NCBI GenBank assembly: GCA_033977485.1
Contig: CM066998.1
Coordinates: 51,736,274 to 51,800,273, forward strand
Direction of reading: 5' to 3'
Length of the DNA stretch: 64,000 nucleotides
DNA from: Hydrangea macrophylla
Taxonomy: Eukaryota; Streptophyta; Magnoliopsida; Cornales; Hydrangeaceae
In this document: piece by piece, positions 23,785 through 34,760 of the stretch
Layout: the number at the start of each line of letters is the position of its first letter
Numbering within the stretch: position 1 is the first letter of the stretch
Notes under the pieces: model-generated
What the model saw: the letters and a program-made list of their open reading frames with translations, nothing else
Database searches by the model: none
What the model was told of the DNA's origin: nothing
Made by a program: the position numbers and the translations under genes

Positions 23785-23836
23785 CTTGTGATCGTAGTAT
23801 GCATGATAGTAGCGGGCAGCATTATAAAACACCTAA
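23785..23836 (-). pseudogene. Candidate captured exon, unidentified gene
   Basis: Begins after CTTGTATTAG and ends ACA/GTGAGA. Frame VFYNAARYYHAYYDHKT is in phase with the end of the exon at 24645-24710 when that is read as ...MIMQIAHPEE. Tyr/His-rich; family not recognised. Confidence 0.4.
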
Positions 23837-24183
23837 TACAAGAGAAAAGTCAGACGTTGATATAAAGCAATTGATCCACTTGCAAAAGATTTAAAGCGAA
23901 ATATGCATAAGGAGAGGGCAATATTATAAAGGCAAAACTGAAATGCTTTGCTACAAATACTACCTAATATTGACCTGATATCAAATCAAAATAGATGCCT
24001 GTGAATGTTGACCTGACTAGACAAAGTTCCTAGATTCACCCCTGGACTGCATCATGTGATGTACTATAAATCAGACATGGTCAAATATGATGAAGTACCA
24101 AACTTGAATTTTTGCTCAATATCAGAATTAAGTTATCGGTATTAAACTTCCAAATATTATATACCATTGTAGTTTCTTTCAAG

Positions 24184-24373
24184 AATACATTTTTGCTCAC
24201 CCAAAATTGCTCACCTTTTGCTCACCCTCCTCTCCCATTGGCTAATGCAGTGGGGCCCAATATTAAATGAGAATTAATTAATGATGTAAAATACTGGGCC
24301 CCACTGCATTAGCCAACGGGAGAGGAGGGTGAGCAAAGGGTGAGTAATTTTGGGGTGAGCAAAAATGCACTCC
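24184..24373. mobile_element. Clean 190-bp MITE with 9-bp target duplication (MULE type)
   Basis: Near-perfect palindrome: CATTTTTGCTCACCC at the left, reversed at the right, with CCCATTGGCTAATGCAGTGG and its complement inside. The 9-bp duplication TCTTTCAAG lies at 24175-24183 and 24374-24382. Same family as the disrupted copy at 13692-14547, so it was active at two sites in this window. Confidence 0.88.
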
Positions 24374-24644
24374 TCTTTCAAGCTTAATATTTTCTGTCAT
24401 ACTCCTGCTTAAAGAATGTATCAGAAACAAAATATGACTAGTTTTCCAATCATTGAAAGACAATATGGCGGTGAACACTGCAGATGATTTCAACGCAGGG
24501 ATTTCTTAGGCCATGATTCCATGAACATGGCTCATAGCCTCATCTAGAATCTTTTCTCATAATGGGGTATGTCTCAACATTTCAATGTTTGAGATGTATA
24601 ATAATCATGTATTACATGTGAGATTAATAAATGCTCCATCTTAC

Positions 24645-24710
24645 CTCCTCTGGATGAGCAATTTGCATAATCATATTGCTCCCGATCCCTTGTGGCTTCA
24701 TCTTTCAAAT
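24645..24710 (-). pseudogene. Candidate captured exon, unidentified gene
   Basis: 66 bp between CTACTAATAG and a strong GAG/GTAAGA donor. Two frames are open: one reads KPQGIGSNMIMQIAHPEE and is in phase with the next exon; the other reads DLKDEATRDREQYDYANC. The splice sites are good but identity is unknown. Confidence 0.4.
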
Positions 24711-25522
24711 CTATTAGTAGAGAAGTTAAAATAGCTTATCATTCAATTAGCTAACATAAGATTCATCCTTAAGCATAAATTGCTATGATTGTTGCACACT
24801 AATTTAACAATAACATCAACCGCTAAGAACATGACTAACAGAACCTGAATTGTTTAATTAAAAGCTCAATGAACCAAATAGAACCAGACTTAACATTTGT
24901 TAATTCCCAATAAATGGGAGTAACACTGTGTTGTTTAGTTGTAATTATGCCTTCAATTGGTAGTTATAATGGTTATAAGGGACAATAACCAAGTCTTAAT
25001 GTTCAGTAACTTTTAGTATATGTATTGTTTAGTGGAATGATCGAGGAGAGAAAGAGGAAAAGAAAAAGGAAATGAGAAAGGAAAGCTTTTCCTCTTGTTT
25101 CTCTCTTGATGAAAAAAAATAGAAATTAACATTTCCTCAAAATAGCTACTTGAAAATTTAAACTCCTAACTTGAATTTGCCTAGCATTTCAAAATTCTTC
25201 ATCAAAGCTATTTTTGCGAAGTACTTCAATTGATTAACAACTAGCTTTTGGATTTTTTAACTCCTACCTTGAATATGCCTAGCATTTCAAAATTCTTCAT
25301 CAAAGCATATTTTTGTGAAGTACAATGCAAGCACTAAATTTGAGTTCATCGAAATAATCATTTTTCATATACAGAACACATATCAGAGAGAACACATATC
25401 AGAATAGAAAAGAATTGTCCCCAATGGCAAGTGCACAAGCTTTCTTTGTAGCTCTGATAATCTCAATACTCACAATCAGTTCAAGTTTAGTTGAGGTGAA
25501 CATATATAAAAGCATGTATCTC

Positions 25523-26250
25523 AACTGGGGTCCTCATCATTCTTCAGCCCAATGGTGATGAGCTTCAGCTTGTGGTGGACACAACTTCAAGTAAACATTT
25601 TTTTCGGTTATCACCCACATAAAATTGATTTCAATGTTTTTCCATAATACTATCTTCAGTAACCGATAGTAGTTTTATTGGCATAACAAAGAAAATATAA
25701 GCACTTGCGTAACATCAAATCCCAGGAACTATTAAGTGTTAAAGCTCATAAGTACGAATTATAAAGTAATATCACTTTGAGACCCTACACAGCTACACTC
25801 ATTTTCATGCTTTCTAATGCAGTGATTCAAAAATGCTTAACTATCCGCTCTAAACAGTCTATTGCTCTGATTTGGTTTTCTCTGGTGCTCAATGTACGAG
25901 AGCATTCCTATTTGGAAGCATTGAAATGCTAATCAAATTGGTACCTGGGAATTCTGCAGGGACAACCACTGCCTACTATGTAAGTGCAATGGTTTCACCT
26001 TGAATATATACAGACATATACCTATATATCTGTACATATATACGTATGTAACTAAATCCCTAAAAAAGATGGATATCCCATCTCAGTTTTTTGTATTCAT
26101 GGTCTAATGAAACCTAAGAACATGAAGATGACGGGAGGAAAATGGCTAACCCTTTTATTAAACTATGGCAGCTGTCCGACCAGTATGACAAGATTGACTA
26201 CGAGTTCTTAGGAAACTCAACAGGAGAACCTTACACTATCAGAGAAATAT
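25523..26250 (+). pseudogene. Captured fragment of a xyloglucan endotransglucosylase/hydrolase (XTH) gene
   Basis: Three exon pieces in family order. (1) 25523-25590: NWGPHHSSAQ then, after a 1-bp shift, NGDELQLVVDTTS, ending at AA/GTAAAC. (2) 25881-25979: [20 protein letters not shown] then TTAYY, ending TAT/GTAAGTG. (3) 26172-26250: LSDQYDKIDYEFLGNSTGEP, after an ATGGCAG acceptor. XTHs (GH16) cut and rejoin cell-wall xyloglucan at a DEIDFEFLG site. Here the catalytic-nucleophile Glu codon reads Lys, so the fragment is dead even apart from the frameshift and the missing C-terminal part. It sits on the opposite strand to the IF-3 piece. Confidence 0.85.
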
Positions 26251-26477
26251 TAGAGTGTGAATAGACAACTGTGCATTTCTTAAAACACTAATACATTCAC
26301 AAAAACAGAAAACTCAAAAAAAAAAAAAAAAACACTAGCTCAACAACACCTGAAACATCAAACAAATTCAAAAACAAAAGAAGAAATCACGAACAAAAAT
26401 ATATCTAAATTAGAAGATTCAGAATAGATCTACAGAGATCTAAAGAGACAGAGAGCTTATAAAGAAGAAGTTTTCAA

Positions 26478-26482
26478 ATACC
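26478..26482. repeat. Target-site duplication of element E, left copy
   Basis: ATACC, repeated exactly at 39933-39937. Confidence 0.95.
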
Positions 26483-27746
26483 TGTTTACACCCTAAATTA
26501 GGGTTTCCCAGGGCACGTGACGGTCATGTGAACTCAGAACGTCATCACTAGACCACGTAGGCATATGAACGAGGATAAGGCCGATGACCCAGGAAAACCG
26601 ATATTTGATATAGCTACTGGTAAAGATGATACGTTCCAAATGAAAATATCGGTATCAAGACCGAGGACCAATTGATACGAAGTTCTCAGAGAAGTACCCT
26701 AGTATGGCTAGTGGCAGAGTAGCCTCAACTGCAGCCCTAACATCGGTAAAATTGGACCGATGCCAAACTGGTTTATTACCATTGAGTCCTAATATCGGCA
26801 ATGACAAAACGGCTCTAATAAAGATATCGATCTCAACAAATAAGGCCGATATCAGAAAAGATCAGTGACGCCTCGGCATTAACGGATAAGGCCGAGGACT
26901 TTCTCTGTAGATCCTGCAATAACAGGTCCAGAGGATGATAACAACAGTCCATGGGATTAGTAAGGATAAAAGGCAACATCGGGGTAAGACCGAGAGACAC
27001 GAGTAGGCTTCCTACTGAAGAGAAGGCCGAGTAATATCATCAGCAGAGATTAAGCTACACAGAGAAACACAATCGGTCGTAAATTTACTTAGAAAATAGT
27101 TAAGTAGGAATGAGAACGTGGCTCTTCAGTTTTCAGAACATGCTGAGGTGGAAGAAAAAGCAGTTACGAGAAAAGAGGAATGCGGCAGAAGTGGGATCAT
27201 CACACAAATCATGGAAGTTGATCATGGGACATAGTGGGAGCATAAATTGATATATGCCTAGAAACTAGGGGCCACGTACCCCACTACTCCATGATCCCCA
27301 CTAACATGAGCGGTTATGCAAACAAGTCTATAAATATGGCATGTGGTGCAACATTTGAAGGGGGCTAACACACACGCCACTTCTGCTCTGGCAGACCTTT
27401 TTATCTTTTCCTCATAACAATACTTTGTTCTTGAGTGATTTTTGAGAGTTTCTTTTCTTAACCTGCTTCGCTTGCTTCGAGTGATTGTAATCGTATTTAA
27501 ATCCATTAATGAAGATGTTGTTGAAGGTATTCTTGATTTCCAGTAATTAATTTGTTCCTTTCTTTTCATTTGTAGTTTTACTTACTTGCATCAGAGTAGA
27601 GTGAAGACCCATTTACTGTTAGTAAATCACATTTATTAGCGGTCGTTTGATTTAGAAGTTAGATTAGGTTACATCAACCTCTTTTTGAGTCCACGTGGAC
27701 TCTGGCACGCCCAGCACACACCAACACAAGATATTTATAGCAAACA
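26483..27746 (+). repeat. 5' LTR of element E
   Basis: TG...CA ends. Contains repeated ATATCGG/CCGATAT and GGCCGA words, and a TATA box at 27329. The 103-residue minus-strand ORF is present in both LTRs only because they are duplicates. Confidence 0.95.
27329..27337 (+). promoter_or_regulatory. TATA box of element E LTR promoter
   Basis: CTATAAATA about 850 bp into the LTR. Transcription would start near 27360, giving a 390-bp R-U5 leader. The copy in the 3' LTR is at 39515-39523. Confidence 0.6.
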
Positions 27747-27751
27747 TTTTT

Positions 27752-27769
27752 TGGCACGCCCGGTGGGAC
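27752..27769 (+). other. Primer binding site of element E
   Basis: TGGCACGCCCGGTGGGAC begins five bases after the LTR. This form is common in Tat/RIRE2-like plant elements and differs from the initiator-Met type used by A, B and C. Confidence 0.8.
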
Positions 27770-27777
27770 AGTGTCAA

Positions 27778-30700
27778 ATGGCTGGAAAAGGAACGAAACC
27801 AAGGGGACAATCCCAGGAAGTGGGCTCACGTGAGCCTACTGTGGAATCCCCAGATAGTTTATTAGCAAGTCAGGCTGATTTGGCTAATCTGAGAACAAGC
27901 ATGTTAGACCATTTCAATCAACGGTTCACTGCAATGTCTAGCAGACAGGACCAAACATTTACTCACGTGAGTGAAGTGCTGCGTGAAGTCAGGGAGATGA
28001 AAGAACATCAGGCAAAGGCTTCCTCACAACTATCGGCACCACCAACCTTGCTGTCTCAGGTTGGGGTGGGGGCAAGTCATGAGGCTCCCCTGGGCTCCCA
28101 GGCAGAGAAATATGTCACTCCTCCCAAGAGAAGTGGCAAAGAGGTGTTAGGTGAGACCTCGAATCCTAAACAGACCTCAATCCCGATAAGAATTCCTTTT
28201 ATAGAACCGCTCGGCCAAAATGGGCTGGGAAAAGATCAACAGTGGGGAAGAGTCAACCCGTTGTACGGAAACCACGAAGAAACCGATCAAGAAATATTCA
28301 GTTGTGAAAGGCCTCTCTTGACCTATGACAGAGGCGAAAATCTGATAACCCCTGATCAGCCGGTAAGGGTTAATCGGGAGCAGATAGCCGAGGTTATTCG
28401 CCAAGACTTCGGTGGTTTATTACGTAGGACCCAGAGGCCTGTGTATCGAAGGCCTCATTGCGACGCGGTTGAGAGAGTGCCTTTTCCCCGAGGATATAAG
28501 GTGCCGAACTTCACTATGTTTTCAGGAGAGAGCGAGCAATCGACCGTAGAGCATATCGGTCGTTTCTTGCTCTAGAGTGGAGAGGTGAACCACCAAGGAG
28601 ATTTGCTACTGAAGTTATTCCCCAATTCCTTAACAGGGGTAGCCTTCAGTTGGTATATTAATCTGCCTCCTAACTCCTTCTACACCTGGAATCAAATGGA
28701 GGAAGCATTCCATGCCCAGTTTTATCGGACTGAGCCCGAAGTTTCCATGGCCGATTTAACTCGGTTATATCAACTTCCGAATGAGTCAGCAGAAGCATAC
28801 ATAGCCAGGTTTAAACGGGCTAAACATCGGTGTAAGATTACGTTGCCTGAGGACGAATTCGTCAACATAGCGTTAGGCGGACTTACCTTTGAACTCAGGA
28901 AAAAGTTCGAGGGAATGGGATTCCGAGATCTCTTCGAACTCGCAACACGGGCTGCCCGATATGAACGCATGCTCGAGGAAGAGCAAGAAAGGAAAAACTC
29001 GTCCAAGGGGACGTATTATAGAGATCCTAACTACGACATACATAATACAGAGTGTGAGATAAACAGTGAGATAGATGTGGCCGAGATTGTGTCAAAACGG
29101 CCATATATGTGTCAGCCATTGCCAAAGCCGACCGAGGCGCAATTGTCGTCGGTTAAAAAACAACCCTTTGAGGCCGGCAAGCAATATTCATTTAACATTG
29201 CTATGGCCGACCAAATTTTCGACTTCATGATGGCCGATAGACAGATTCGGTTACCTCATGATGTGAAGCTACCATCGGCAAACGAGTTAAAAGGGAAGGA
29301 GTATTGCAAGTGGCACAATTCCTGGCGCCACGCTACTAATAATTGTTTGGTGTTTCGTAATGTTCTGCAGGATATGATCGAAAAGGGGAACCTGAAGTTC
29401 GCCGAAAAGGAAAAAGAAATGGTAGTGGATGGCAATCCGTTTCCGGAAACATTGGGAGCAAACATGGTTTCCCCAGATTTCACCCTTCTGCGAAGGACGG
29501 GGGAAAAAATTGACAATCGGAGAGCTGAGGTTGCTGAATCAAGCACAAAAGCGAGTAATCAGAAACCAAATGCAAGGGTGGCTTCCCAAGTCACGACAGA
29601 GGTTCCTAAAACAGATTCAGCAGTCCCAACACCATTCCAGTGGATGATCGATCTAATTGAGAAAGGACTGTGTCCTAAGTGCAAAGCCAGTGTGACTAAT
29701 CAACCCAAGCCAGTGACTAAAACGGCTTATCGGTCTTATAGCCCAAGGAGGCCGATTCAGATTCGTTTGACCTATCCAAGTCAATACTACAGAAAGCCCG
29801 AGTTTGGACGAACGAAATATCGGCGAGAAGAGCCGAGGCAGGAACGTAGGGATGTCAAGAGGAAGGATTACCCAAAGGAAACTTATCAGCACAGAGCTCG
29901 ATCTCCGCGAATGATTGTTCCGTCACGTCCAGAAGTAAATCGCTGGAAAAGAGTGGAACATCCAAAATTCCCGGAGCAGTCTTATTTTACGAAAACACAA
30001 AAGAGAAGAGTACAACGTTTGAGGCAGTCTGCTCGGGAATGGGAGGCCAAGTACCGCATGGAGAAAAAACGAGCAGACAAGGAAATTTGCAAGAAGGAAG
30101 ATGTGGGATCGAAGGTGATCCCAAGCCAAAAAGAAAAAGGAAAAGGTCAGATTGAAGGGGAGAGCAACAAACTACGAAGGTTAGATGAGCCATCTGTTCC
30201 CGATGTCAACGAATCGGATGTAGAAATGACCGATTTTGATTCAGGATACGAAGACGAGTCAAGGCGACGTATCCAATTCGGTAGCATTCCGAAAGATTTT
30301 TCGGTAAACATGGTTTACACCTTACCGATGTCATTTGGAGCGAAATCCAACCAGGAAAATCAAATGGAAGGTGACGTGCATGAGGATCACAAGGGTCCGT
30401 CAACACCTGTATTCGTTAATCATGAAGTAAAGGCCGAAAAACCAAAGGTTTCGATGATAAGGCCGAAGGCCGAGAATGAAGCAGGGAAGAAGCCCGCCAA
30501 AGTAGTCTTTGAGAAACCTGCGGAAGGGATGTCTCAACACCTGAAGCCGTTATACATCAATGCGAATATCGATGGTGTGCCATACTCAAGGGTGTTAATT
30601 GACAATGGAGCAGCTGTAAACATCCTCCCCTCGATCATGCTGCTGAAGCTACAACGTGATGAGAGCGAGTTGATCCCAACTGAGCTTACGGTTTGCAGAT

Positions 30701-31077
30701 TCACTGGCACCCCTGCAAAAACGAAGGGAATTCTTCCAGTAGAGCTCACGGTGGGGAAAAAGACCACCATGACGGCCTTCTTCGTTGTAGATTCGGGGGC
30801 ATCATATAACGCTCTGCTGGGAAGAGATTGGATTCACACAAGTTGGTGTATCCCTTCCACTTTGCACCAGTTTCTGATATTCTGGAATGGAGATGAGGTC
30901 GAGGTCGTGTGGGCTGATCACAAACCTTTTGTCGCAAGAGTACATTGCTCTGAAGCTGTTCTATACGAGGACGATATCGGTCCCGTGAAATTTATCGGGA
31001 TGGACAAAAATGGAAGGCCCAAATCGGCCACCATGGTGAGGGAGCAGAAGAACCAGTTAATACAGGTATATAGATAA
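27778..31077 (+). CDS. gag: Gag-protease polyprotein of element E, one internal stop
   Basis: Starts at the first ATG after the primer site (MAGKGTKPRG). An early coiled-coil-like stretch is followed by the capsid-type domain: LFPNSLTGVAFSWYINLPPN, TWNQMEEAFHAQF, EPEVSMADLTRLYQ. The central part is basic and Arg/Lys-rich. The aspartic protease near the end reads VLIDNGAAVNILP, then NALLGRDW. An in-frame TAG at 28573 splits the Gag domain, and the frame continues intact after it. It is best explained by a single C-to-T change in a CAG codon. TAA at 31075 ends this frame, which stays open again for about 30 codons, so the gag-pol border may also be altered. Confidence 0.88.
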
Positions 31078-31135
31078 CTTGACCGGCCATCCATTGTGAT
31101 TACGCCGATTGATAACGACGAAGAACATACCTTCA

Positions 31136-34100
31136 ATGGACCAGAACCAATTATTACTGAAGCATAGAAGGGCACAGGCCGTACAGGCCAGTGTGGCTAG
31201 GATGCAGGCATTTCTGGCGGACAAGCAGGCATTAGCATCATCGGCTAGTATGGCCGAAGTCATCGACGAGTGTCAGGAAGAAATGCTAGACGATTACATC
31301 AATTTGGATGAGTTAGCATCGGCCCCCGCGAAGCTTGATGATCTGAAAGCCGATGTACAGGATCCTCTCCTGGAGGTTGATCTGGGGGCAAGTGGAGAAT
31401 ATCAGCCAACATTCATAAATCAACTACTCGAACCAGATTTCCAAGCATCTTTGATCGCCCTCTTAAGGGAATTCAAAGATTGTTTTGCTTGGAATTACTA
31501 TGAAATGCCAGGGTTGTCCAGGAAATTGGTAGAACATCGGTTACCAATTAAGGAAGGCTTCAGGCCGTTCAAGCAACTACCGAGAAGAATGTCTCCAGAG
31601 GTCGTTCTCAAAGTAAAGGAGGAAATCGAACGGCTTTTGAAGGCCGGTTTCATAAGAACAACCAGGTATGTGGAGTGGATTTCTAATATTGTGCCGGTAG
31701 TCAAGAAAAACGGCAAGATAAGGGTCTGTATAGACTTTAGGAATTTGAATATGGCAACGCCGAAGGATGAATACCAGATGCCAATGGCCGATCAATTGAT
31801 TGATGCTGCGGCCAAACATAAAATTTTGTCTTTTATGGACGGGCATTCGGGTTACAATCAAATATACATTGCCGAAGAGGACGTTCCTAAGACTGCATTC
31901 AGATGTCCTGGAGCAATTGGGACATTTGAATGGGTAGTAATGCCGTTCGGATTGAAGAATGCTGGGGCTACATACCAGCGAGCCATGAATGCAATATTTC
32001 ATGAAATGATAGGGAAGATAATGGAAGTTTACATCGATGATGTAGTTGTAAAATCGGCTACACAGGAAAAACACTTGGCCGATTTACGAAGATCATTTGA
32101 AAAGATGAGAGCTCATGGGTTGAAGATGAATCCTCTAAAGTGTGCCTTTGGCGTATCGGCAGGAAACTTCCTTGGTTTCCTAGTACACCAGAGAGGGATC
32201 GAAATCGACAAAAACAAAGTCCGATCCATTCAATCAGCTGAGCCGCCAAGGAACAAGAAGGAACTACAAAGGCTGCTCGGTCAGATTAACTTTTTGCGGA
32301 GGTTCATTTCAAATTGTGCGGGACGAACACATGTTTGGTCCCCGTTGCTCAAGCTTAAGGCCGAGGAAGAGTTCAAATGGGAAAGTCAGCATCAAAAGGC
32401 CTTTGAAGTTATCAAACAATATTTGTCTGAACCACCAGTGATCATGCCTCCAAGAAGAAAAAGGCCACTTAAGTTGTACTTGTCGGCCTCCGAAGAATTT
32501 ATAGCATGCATGTTGGCACAGGATAATGAATGGGGAAAAGAACAGGCTGTTTATTATTTGAGTAGAGTGTTAACTCCTGTCGAGCGTAAATATACGCCGA
32601 TAGAAAAATTATGCCTAGCTTTGTATTTTTCTTCACAAAAATTAAGAGTATATATGCTTCCTGTGTTGGTTTACTTGATTTGTCAGACAGACGTCATTAA
32701 ATACATGCTATCAAGACCAATTATGCGTGGACGTATAGGAAAATGGACTCTAGCAATGATGGAGTTCACATTCCAATTCGTCCCACAAAGATCAGTAAAA
32801 GGCCAAGCCCTCGCTGATTTTTTGGCCGATCACCCTTGTTTGGATGTCGGCCCAGAACTTAATGAGGCAATTGATTCCACACTATTATCAACAATTTCTC
32901 TGACCCCTTGGACGTTAATATTTGACGGATCCAAAAATGCAGACGGCGCAGGGGCAGGGATAATTGTAATATCACCGAGAAAACGGAAAACCGTCCTCTC
33001 GTTTAAACTAGAGTTTGAATGCTCTAGTAACCAGGCGGAGTACGAAGCACTGATTATCGGCCTTGAAATCATGGCCGAGATGGATATATCAGCAATCCAT
33101 ATCATCGGCGATTCAAACTTAGTGATTGGCCAATTAAGTGGTGAGTTTAGGTGTAAGAGTTGGGAGTTGCTGCCTTTCAACTCAATCGCCTTACAGTTAT
33201 TACGAGAGTTTGATGATGTTAGGGTCCAACACATTGCTCGTGCTTATAATGACGAGGCCGATAATCTAGCACAAGTGGCATCGGGAACGAAATTGGAAGT
33301 AACCGATAGCGAAAAATTGATAAGAGTGCAAAGAAGAATCTTACCGTCAGTAAGGCAACGAGAAATGGCAACAAAAATTTTCTCGGTGATCACGGATGAT
33401 CAAGATCGGAGAGATCCAATAATTAAGTGCCTCTTATGCCCAAACAGAGTGGCCGAGAGAAAAACCAAGCTGTCGTTAGTCAACTATGTCTTATTGGATG
33501 GTGAATTGTTTAAAAAGAGCTTAAAAGATGAAAATTTATTAAGATGCCTAGATAAGACCGAGGCCATGAAAGTAATGGCCGAAATACATGAAGGTATCTG
33601 CGGGGCACATAAAGCGGGAACAAAAATGAAGTGGCTTCTTAGAAGATACAATTACTATTGGCCTAGTATGTTAAAAGACTGCATTGATTATGCAAAGGGA
33701 TGCCAGGCTTGTCAAAGGCATGGGCCAATACAGAGGGTACCCGCAACTGATATGCAGGTAATCGTTAGACCATGGCCATTCCGTGGTTGGGCCATGGACC
33801 TAATTGGAAAGATATATCCACCGTCATCGGGCCAACACTATTTCATTGTGGTGGCTACCGATTACTTTACCAAATGGGTAGAGGCAGTACCGGCAAAATC
33901 GGTAAACCAAGCATACGTGATAAAATTCATCAATGAACACATAATTCACCGATTCGGACTTCCCGAAACCATTACAGCAGACCAAGGATCAGTCTTTACA
34001 GGAGATGAAGTTAAGGCATTTGCAGAAAGCCGAGGCATTAAAATCCTTAATTCAACTCCGTATTTTGCTCAAGGGAATGGGCAGGCCGAGTCATCCAACA

Positions 34101-34675
34101 AAACAATCAAAGGAATAATCGAGAAAATGGTGGAAGGCAATCCTAGGGTATGGCATGAATTGTTATCTGAGGCGTTGTGGGCATATCGGACATCCAAAAG
34201 ATCGGCCACAAACATAACCCCTTTCATGCTTACCTATGGTCACGACGCAATGTTACCTATGGAAGTCACCGTTCGATCAGTAAGACGGGCATTTCAACTC
34301 GGTCTAGAATCCGCCGGGTACACTGAGGCAATGTTGGCCGAGTTAGAAGAACTCGATGATGTCCGCCTTAAAGCGTTGGATTGCATCAAAGCACAAAAGA
34401 ATAGAGTTACTCGGGCATATAATAAGAGGGTCAAACCCAAGTCATTTGGCGAAGGAGACCTAGTTTGGAAAACTATATTACCTTTGGGGGAAAAAGATAC
34501 CCGATATGGAAAGTGGTCGTCTAAATGGGAAGGTCCGTATCAGGTAATATCGGTTATTACTGGAGGAGCATATCGGTTAATGGATTTAGATGGAGAAATG
34601 CATGCAAGACCGATAAATGGGAAATATCTAAAGCAGTACGTTCCTTCACTATGGGAGACAGCAAAATTAGATTGA
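31136..34675 (+). CDS. pol: Pol polyprotein of element E: RT, RNase H, archaeal RNase H, integrase
   Basis: About 1180 residues uninterrupted from the first ATG in this frame (MDQNQLLLKHRR). Reverse transcriptase carries VVKKNGKIRVCIDFRNLN and the catalytic YIDDVVVKS near 32030. RNase H follows (LSRVLTPVERKYTPIEKL). A second, archaeal-type RNase H begins LIFDGSKNADGAGAG near 32920 with NQAEYEALIIGLE. Integrase has the zinc-binding H-H-C-C region (GCQACQRH), a DDE core (AMDLIG, TADQGSVF, NGQAESSNK) and a C-terminal SH3-like part (GPYQVISVITGGAYRLMDLD). No chromodomain. It would copy element RNA and insert the cDNA. The frame differs from gag. Confidence 0.95.
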   Translation: MDQNQLLLKHRRAQAVQASVARMQAFLADKQALASSASMAEVIDECQEEMLDDYINLDELASAPAKLDDLKADVQDPLLEVDLGASGEYQPTFINQLLEPDFQASLIALLREFKDCFAWNYYEMPGLSRKLVEHRLPIKEGFRPFKQLPRRMSPEVVLKVKEEIERLLKAGFIRTTRYVEWISNIVPVVKKNGKIRVCIDFRNLNMATPKDEYQMPMADQLIDAAAKHKILSFMDGHSGYNQIYIAEEDVPKTAFRCPGAIGTFEWVVMPFGLKNAGATYQRAMNAIFHEMIGKIMEVYIDDVVVKSATQEKHLADLRRSFEKMRAHGLKMNPLKCAFGVSAGNFLGFLVHQRGIEIDKNKVRSIQSAEPPRNKKELQRLLGQINFLRRFISNCAGRTHVWSPLLKLKAEEEFKWESQHQKAFEVIKQYLSEPPVIMPPRRKRPLKLYLSASEEFIACMLAQDNEWGKEQAVYYLSRVLTPVERKYTPIEKLCLALYFSSQKLRVYMLPVLVYLICQTDVIKYMLSRPIMRGRIGKWTLAMMEFTFQFVPQRSVKGQALADFLADHPCLDVGPELNEAIDSTLLSTISLTPWTLIFDGSKNADGAGAGIIVISPRKRKTVLSFKLEFECSSNQAEYEALIIGLEIMAEMDISAIHIIGDSNLVIGQLSGEFRCKSWELLPFNSIALQLLREFDDVRVQHIARAYNDEADNLAQVASGTKLEVTDSEKLIRVQRRILPSVRQREMATKIFSVITDDQDRRDPIIKCLLCPNRVAERKTKLSLVNYVLLDGELFKKSLKDENLLRCLDKTEAMKVMAEIHEGICGAHKAGTKMKWLLRRYNYYWPSMLKDCIDYAKGCQACQRHGPIQRVPATDMQVIVRPWPFRGWAMDLIGKIYPPSSGQHYFIVVATDYFTKWVEAVPAKSVNQAYVIKFINEHIIHRFGLPETITADQGSVFTGDEVKAFAESRGIKILNSTPYFAQGNGQAESSNKTIKGIIEKMVEGNPRVWHELLSEALWAYRTSKRSATNITPFMLTYGHDAMLPMEVTVRSVRRAFQLGLESAGYTEAMLAELEELDDVRLKALDCIKAQKNRVTRAYNKRVKPKSFGEGDLVWKTILPLGEKDTRYGKWSSKWEGPYQVISVITGGAYRLMDLDGEMHARPINGKYLKQYVPSLWETAKLD

Positions 34676-34760
34676 GAAAAAACGATACGTTTTATTGATG
34701 GTGTAAAGTTACAAAATATGGCCGTAATATAAACGGCTACAAAAAAAAAAAGGGTAAACA
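34676..34760. other. Spacer between convergent pol and antisense gene
   Basis: Only 85 bp separate the pol stop from the antisense gene's stop; it includes an A-run. The two transcripts must overlap or end here. Confidence 0.6.

Noticed and set aside
27258..27569. 103-residue minus-strand ORF in LTR E, repeated at 39444-39755
   Set aside because: Within the LTR and antisense to the promoter and leader; no family motif.
31577..32074. 165-residue minus-strand ORF
   Set aside because: Antisense shadow of the reverse transcriptase.
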